DNA of 64,000 nucleotides from Helicostylum pulchrum (taxonomy: Eukaryota; Mucoromycota; Mucoromycetes; Mucorales; Mucoraceae): positions 186,001 to 250,000 of the forward strand of contig JAIXMO010000008.1 in NCBI GenBank assembly GCA_025677825.1. The letters run 5' to 3'. The position numbers were made by a program, and so were the translations under genes. Below are positions 58,404 through 64,000 of the stretch, in pieces (within the stretch, counting starts at the first letter, position 1; every line of letters starts with the position of its first letter). The notes below the pieces were generated by a model. That model worked only from the letters and a program-made list of their open reading frames with translations, ran no database searches and was not told the DNA's origin.

Positions 58404-58552
58404 GACAACTTGATAAAATAAATAAAAAAGAAATGAAAAGAAAGCTTGGGTTTCGCATGAAAAAAAAAAAAAGGGAAATCACGGCAACCATTATTTTAAA
58501 CCGCGATTTTTATTTTATTTTACAAATGTACACACAAACCCTTTTTTTTTGT

Positions 58553-60643
58553 TTAAATTTTAATTTGCATTAGACCCCTTCGATTTGATAATAAGGTAGC
58601 CTTATTAATATTTAGTTGAAAACCATCAAATGCATTTGGAGGCTTTTCTTGATTCTGTGTTGGAAGATGGTGACGATAGTTTATGGGATTAGCCACCCCT
58701 CTACTATGTTCAGCTAGCTTTTGAGCCATTGGTAAATTCTGAGACCGTTGAGCTAATGGCACTTGAACGATGCGAGTGGAAGTAGGTATCGGAGAAAAAT
58801 TATTGTGTTCTAATAAGGAGCTTTGCTGGTTGTTATTTTGTTCCATTAAAGATTGTTCTTCACCCATACGCTGTACTGCATAAGTGATATCGAATATCTC
58901 CCTTAAAGTGGCAGCATCAGGTGTGGTATAAATCATACTATTGCTATCATCCATAATCATATCATCATTCTGATCAATTTCCGGTGGAGTTAACAAGTTT
59001 GACTGTACGGTCTTTTGTACCATGGCTTCTAATTCTTGTTGTTCTACCTGCTGCTGATGCCTGTACGCTTTTCCATGCACATTTAAATGATCTTGGATTT
59101 GCTGATCTGTTAAGACCGAAGCATCCGGGATATTATTGTTTTGAGGCCTAATGAAAGGATCTTCCGTGATCCAGGGGTGATTTAAAAACTGATCAATGGT
59201 GTATCTCTTTTTAGAATCGACACACAATAAATGATTAATTAAATCTTTTACAGAGTCGGACAAGGTATCCCACCAAGGACTAAGGTAAGTAAATTCACCC
59301 CTTGCAACTTTTTCAGTTAAAATAGGAATGGATTCATCATAAAATGGAGGGAAACCGCATAAAATGGTATACAAAACACAACCAATAGCCCACATATCAA
59401 CTGATTTGGAATACACTTGGTCGCAAACAATTTCAGGCGCTGTATATCCAACTGTACCACAAGGGGTAAATGTTGAGTTGTCCCAAATGACTTTGGAAAG
59501 TCCAAAATCGGCTAACTTGACTTTACCGACACCTCCACCGCCAATGCCACGAATAAATTCACCTTCGTCTTCTTTGGTATCCATATTATCGGTGGGTCTA
59601 TACGTGCGACGTTTAGAAGGGATAATAGGGATAGGATCAAACAAGATATTTTCTGGCTTGATGTCTCTGTGAACAACACCACATTCTTCATGAAGGTGTC
59701 GCACCGCAAGCGCTACTTGAGTTATAACATGACGAGATAGGTTTTCACTAAAGTAAGTCATCTTGACTATTTGATGAAATAGTTCTCCTCCTTCACATAA
59801 ATCTAACGTCAAAAAATAGTTCTCGTTGGATTCGGTGTAATGAATCAGCTGTACAATGTTTGCATGTCGTACGTTACGCATGATTTGAACTTCCTTTATT
59901 ATATTGGCTCGCTATTATTTAATGGTTTTTTTAATTAAACACCTCACCATGATATCATCTTTTTTTTTTTTTTTAGTTTTAATTCTTTACCTCAGTTGCT
60001 CTTGGTTTCTTTTGAATACTAGAATGTAAATGACGTCGACTGGTATTCTGCAAATAACAGACAAATCCAATAAATAACTAAATTACAATTTTTTTTATAT
60101 TTTTTTTTTACCTTGTCAGAATTTGACTTTTGTGCGACTTTAATTGCGACCTTTTTGCCAGTTTTTGAATCACGAGCTTCATAAACATTTGAGAAAGCAC
60201 CACTATTTTTGTTACGTAAAGAAAAAAAAAAGAGGGGGTTAAATACAAGCCAAAAAAACAAAACAAATAATACTGTACTCTCCAAGTTTCCGAATAATAA
60301 CAAATCTTTCCAAGCCAGGATAAGTAGGCAATTGACTTCTTCTTTTGTTATCTTGCTCTACCAAGATATTAGCCAATTCATCTGCTCCAGTAGACAATGA
60401 TTTTCTATCTTCGTCTTTTCCGACCATGGTCATATTATCCGTTGATACTTCCTTCTTTTTCTTTTTTATTAATGTTGCATTATTGGGGTGTGTAGTAGTA
60501 GTAGCCGACTTGTTTGTTATGGATCGTACCTTCATTTCACTGGTAATTGGACTGGGATCTTGTTTCTTGAAGTGGTTACTAAAAAATCTCTTTTGTTGAC
60601 GTTCTTTTCTTTGACGAAACAAGTCTTTTATATGTGCAAGCAT
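58553..60643 (-). CDS. CaMK-group protein kinase, Rck2-like
   Basis: The exons are 60279-60643, 60112-60202, 59991-60049 and 58553-59911. A ~105-residue basic, Ser/Thr-rich N-terminus precedes the kinase domain: RKLGDGAFSNVYEARD across the first splice, Lys143 in AIKVAQK, then EVQIMRNVRHANIVQL, VVHRDIKPEN, DFGLSK with an insert before it, CGTVGYTAPE, and HPWI at the end of the domain. The C-terminus is Gln-rich and disordered. This resembles Rck1/Rck2 kinases acting downstream of Hog1-type MAP kinases. Oddity: exon 3 is 59 nt, two more than needed to enter exon 4 in frame. Removing one AG from CCAAGAGAGCAAC would give KPRATE then RANIIKEV and 623 aa. An alternative splice (donor after 60022, entry at 59907) also keeps the frame. 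Confidence 0.88.
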
Positions 60644-61529
60644 CGCAAAAATGAAAAATATAAAGTGATTGGTTTTTATAGTTTTTTTTAAAAGTATAAA
60701 TGAGTTAATAAGAAAGCGCTAAATAAGTTATGACGATGATGTGATGCGTTGTAAATTTTTTTTAGGTAAAGAAAAAAAAAGTAAAGCCAAGTACAAAAAA
60801 AAAAAAGAGATAAAGAGAAAAAAAAAAAAGAGAAAATTTTAAGGAACAAGTTTACTTTCTGTATTTATACCTTTTTATGTTTTAAATATTTTAAAGCGGT
60901 GACGACAATTGAGGTTTGTTTCTGTATACATATTGTGATTAGTTGAAATAGTTTAATTTCCCTTGTGATAAAGCTAGTGATTATGCACAATGCATTGGAA
61001 ATTGAATTTCATACAGCTCGTTAGATCTAAAAAAGAGTTGGCTTATGACCTCTCTATTTTAAGTACTATGTCCGCGTTTTTTTACGCAAACAAAAAGCTT
61101 ATTTTTTATAAACAGTGTCTCTGATTCTTTAATACCCACATTATGTAATAAGTGTCAAAACTGTAATACCATATTGTAGGTGCTACCTTACTAAAACAAA
61201 AAAAAGACGATTCGCATGTTTGTATTATAAATAAATGGGGGGAGTTTTTTTTTTTGCTAGTATTTTATATATGCGTATATAAAAAAAAACGGGGTTTTTT
61301 GCGTGTAAGAGATGTAATTGTTTTAAAAAAATGTTTAAAAGTAAAGGGAGATAATAATAAAAAAAAAATAATCCATTTTTTTTTTTTGCATGTTTTTTTT
61401 TTAATGGAAGTTATCCAATCTATATAAATGAGAAAAAAAGAAAAAGAGAAGAAAAAAAAAAAAAAAAAGACTATATGAAATTAAATCTTTTTTTGTTTTT
61501 TTTGTTTGCTAGTTATTTTTTTATGATAT
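60644..61529. promoter_or_regulatory. Intergenic region between Rck2-like kinase promoter and PDH E1 beta 3' end
   Basis: It is AT-rich with A-runs at 60770-60835 and T-runs at 61240-61400. It contains the upstream region of the kinase gene and the 3' UTR of the pyruvate dehydrogenase gene. No gene is seen. Confidence 0.4.
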
Positions 61530-63131
61530 TTAGAAACCAATCTTCTTATCCAAGTTATCTCTAACAGCCTTGATAATGACCTTCTCATCGGGGAAAGCAA
61601 GACCTTCAAGGTTACCAGCATAAGGAGTAGGAACATCAGCACCAGTGACACGGCTCATGGGAGAATCCAAATGCCAGAAAGCGTCACCTATTTAATTCAA
61701 TAAATGGTTAGTGAATTCTATACTCACACAATTTTTTGCCCGTGCACAACACACACAGACACACACACACACACATATACACACACACGCACGCACGCAC
61801 GCACTACACTATATAATCACACGACGAATACTTACTTTCCATGATTTGAGCAGCAATTTCGGAACCAACACCGAAAGAAGCCCAAGCGTTCTCAACAGTG
61901 ATGATATGGTTAGTCTTCTTGATGGAGTTGAAGATAGTTTCAGTATCAAGAGGCTTGATAGATCTAAGGTTAACAACTTCAGCAGAGATACCAGTCTTGG
62001 CTAATTCCTCAGCAGCCTTCATGGCGAAACCAACGGTTCTGGAGTGAGCAACAATAGTGATATCCTTACCGACACGTTCGATCTTGGCCTTACCGATAGG
62101 GATAACAAAGTCAGAAGAGAGAGCTTCAGCTGACATAGGGTAAGAGGTACCGTATTCAAGTTCGTTTTCGAGAACGACAACAGGGTTAGGGTCACGAATA
62201 GCAGCCTTTAATAAACCCTTGGCATCTTCAGAGTTCCAAGGAGAAACAACCTTGAGACCAGGAACGGAACCGTACCAGGCAGAGAAATCTTGAGAATGTT
62301 GAGCACCAACACCAGCAGCGGCACCGTTAGGTCCACGGAAAACAATAGGACACTTTACAAGACCACCAGACATATAATGGGTCTTGGCAGCAGAGTTAAC
62401 AATTTGATCAATAGCCTAATTTACACAGTTTTTTTTTAGTACACACTATTTTCTCTAGTTTTTTTGTTTGTTTTTTTTTTTGCCTTACTTGCATAGCAAA
62501 GTTGAAAGTCATGAACTCACAAACGGGCTTTAAACCACTGAAGGCAGAACCAACAGCGATACCAGCAAAACCCATCTCAGTGATAGGAGTATCGATAACA
62601 CGCTTAGGACCAAACTTATCTAATAAACCTTTGGTGACCTAATGAAAATTTTTTTGTTTAGTTGGTTAAAAAAAAAGTAATAATTTTGAAACTCCTTTAG
62701 CTTACTACCCCCTTGACCCGAATCTACCCCAATCTTTTTTTATAATTTCCCGGATTGTCCCATTTTTTATTTTTTCACCCCTACAACAACGCGGTTTCTC
62801 TTTTTTGTTTTGATTTTTTTTTATATATATTACCTTGTAAGCACCGTTGTATTGAGCAACTTCTTCACCGAGGATATAAACCTTATCATCCTTAATCATT
62901 TCTTCCTCTAAAGCTTGGTTTAAAGCTTCACGAACGGTCATCTATATTTATATATCATAATTAAAAAAACTGTTTTTTTTTTTCGAAAAAGCAGAACCTG
63001 AAAAGATATCTAACCTCAGTTCCAGTTGAGTTGAAACGTCTTTGTGTAAGAGCAACAGCAGTAGGCTTTACTGAAAGAGAGGCAACACGCTTAACAGCGG
63101 TAGGAGCCATACGATTAAGAGTTGCAAGCAT
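61530..63131 (-). CDS. PDB1: Pyruvate dehydrogenase E1 component, beta subunit (mitochondrial)
   Basis: This beta subunit of the thiamine-diphosphate enzyme decarboxylates pyruvate in the mitochondrial PDH complex. Five exons (63015-63131, 62834-62941, 62489-62638, 61836-62415, 61530-61687) splice in frame to 370 aa. The N-terminus [20 protein letters not shown] is rich in Arg and Ser and lacks acids, a mitochondrial presequence, ending near RRFNST. The mature part begins [15 protein letters not shown]. Other family stretches are [72 protein letters not shown] and [16 protein letters not shown] (each a separate piece). The length is normal for the family. Codon use is C-rich at third positions (GTC, ACC, AAG), as in highly expressed genes, unlike its neighbours. 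Confidence 0.97.
61748..61804 (+). repeat. (CA)n/(CACG)n microsatellite in PDH E1 beta intron 4
   Basis: A CA-rich tract followed by four CACG units lies within intron 4 (61688-61835) of the pyruvate dehydrogenase gene, which makes this intron longer than most in the window. Confidence 0.9.
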
Positions 63132-64000
63132 TTTTATTTATTTGTAAAAAGGTTTGGATTGAACAAGGAAGAAAAAAACAAAAAGAGAAAAAAGAAAATA
63201 AATAAATATAACCCAAGATAACAAGAAAACCCGCCTCCGCCCGCACCTATACTAATATTTCTTTCTGCTAAAAACAATTGTCACAATTTTTTTTTAAACC
63301 TCCACTCAGCCGTAATAGAAAATACCACTTTTTCTATATTCCACACTGGATCTTTTTCTAAAAAGCCTTATAAACTACTATATTAGACTTTTGTGATACA
63401 TGTAAAAAAAAAAAATTGGTTTCTTAACGCTATCGTTTTCCAATTATTTTGTTGTATGTGTACGTTATATATGTTTGTGTGTACTATGAGAAGGTTTCTA
63501 AACCTTCTTTGTTATGCAGGCAATCGTTTTTAACCGTTGGTACTAGTTTAATTTTTTCCGGTCCGGAATATATTCTCCTCAACACCCCCCCTCCACATGT
63601 ATGCAGTGAGGGAAAAGAATTTTTCCTCAACTAGAGCGCTTATTGAAAAAAAATTCAGGACCCCTCACTATTTTAAAGTATGATCTTGAAACTGCTTATA
63701 ATTCGGTGGAAGCAAGCCATTGTTACAGGCAAAGGAAAGTAATTCTCATTTATCGTATTGATCTTTTTGTTTTAGAGAAAAAAGAAAAAGAAAGAGAGAG
63801 AGAGATCAAAAAAGCTTTTTAAAATATACGTGTACATTTTACGCGGCACTTGTAAATTTACTGATAGATCTTTTTTATCTTTTACTTCTACTCTCAGTCT
63901 CAACAGATAAGCCTAAACAGCTTTTCGCCCAAGCATGTTTAAAAATATCATGCGGACATTTTTTTTATCTGATTTTACTCAGATTTTTTTTTTACGCTAG
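63132..64000. promoter_or_regulatory. Upstream region of PDH E1 beta gene
   Basis: The first few hundred bases left of the start, read on the minus strand, should hold the promoter and 5' leader. GA-rich and AT-rich tracts occur at 63165-63215 and 63778-63806. No gene is supported to the window end; the open frame at 63449-63634 is low-complexity. Confidence 0.4.

Noticed and set aside
1..64000. CRISPR arrays, bacterial operons, integrases, attachment sites
   Set aside because: None found; the sequence is eukaryotic with spliceosomal introns, and short direct repeats are microsatellites or coding repeats.

Overview
The window looks like nuclear DNA of an early-diverging filamentous fungus, most likely Mucoromycota (Mucorales-like). 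The supporting signs are an AT-rich background full of poly-A/T runs, many short GT-AG introns of about 50-95 nt with GTAAGT or GTAAAA donors, long CAA/CAG glutamine tracts, a chitin synthase with a myosin-like motor, an NDT80/PhoG regulator and a Rua1-type regulator. The organism call is inference; no rRNA or other decisive marker is present. Gene models were spliced by eye. Every listed multi-exon gene gives a continuous reading frame except the Rck2-like kinase (58553-60643), which needs a 2-nt correction or a non-obvious splice.

Layout. 0-8 kb: mitochondrial seryl-tRNA synthetase (+), a convergent DMT/EamA transporter with a polyQ tail (-), then a decayed C2H2 zinc-finger array (+) and a gene-poor stretch. 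8-14 kb: chitin synthase with motor domain (+, 1847 aa). 15.7-17.4 kb: Sel1-repeat gene A (+). 17.5-19.6 kb: fatty aldehyde dehydrogenase with C-terminal anchor (-). 20-22.6 kb: NDT80/PhoG-type transcription factor (-). 24 kb: small GPI-anchor-type surface protein (-). 26.6-28.6 kb: disordered orphan protein (-). 28.6-32.2 kb: gene-poor. 32.3-33.3 kb: single-pass Mid2-like membrane protein (+). 33.8-39.1 kb: 1679-aa Sel1-repeat protein (-). 40.2-41.6 kb: STK16/Env7-like kinase (-). 42.6-43.9 kb: PIG-C/GPI2 (+). 44.3-46.2 kb: Rua1-type regulator (-). 48.1-49.8 kb: F-box/WD40 protein (-). 52.1 kb: tRNA-Gly(GCC). 53.6-56.3 kb: Sel1-repeat gene B (+), a tandemly doubled paralogue of gene A. 57-58.4 kb: two orphan proteins (-). 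58.6-60.6 kb: Rck2/CaMK-like kinase (-). 61.5-63.1 kb: pyruvate dehydrogenase E1 beta (-).

Most genes are ordinary housekeeping, cell-wall or signalling genes with no operon-like logic. Several touch the cell surface: chitin synthase, PIG-C in GPI-anchor synthesis, a GPI-anchor-type protein and a Mid2-like candidate sensor. The most interesting material is the evolving Sel1 family: paralogues A and B share promoter, first exon and first intron, and B contains two near-identical units with signs of recent homogenisation. Next are the zinc-finger pseudogene with its repeated linker and a traceable 20-bp duplication, a dispersed upstream element, a small inverted-repeat element, and a GC-richer structured island at 14.5 kb. 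I found no CRISPR array, intact transposon or clearly new biochemical system.
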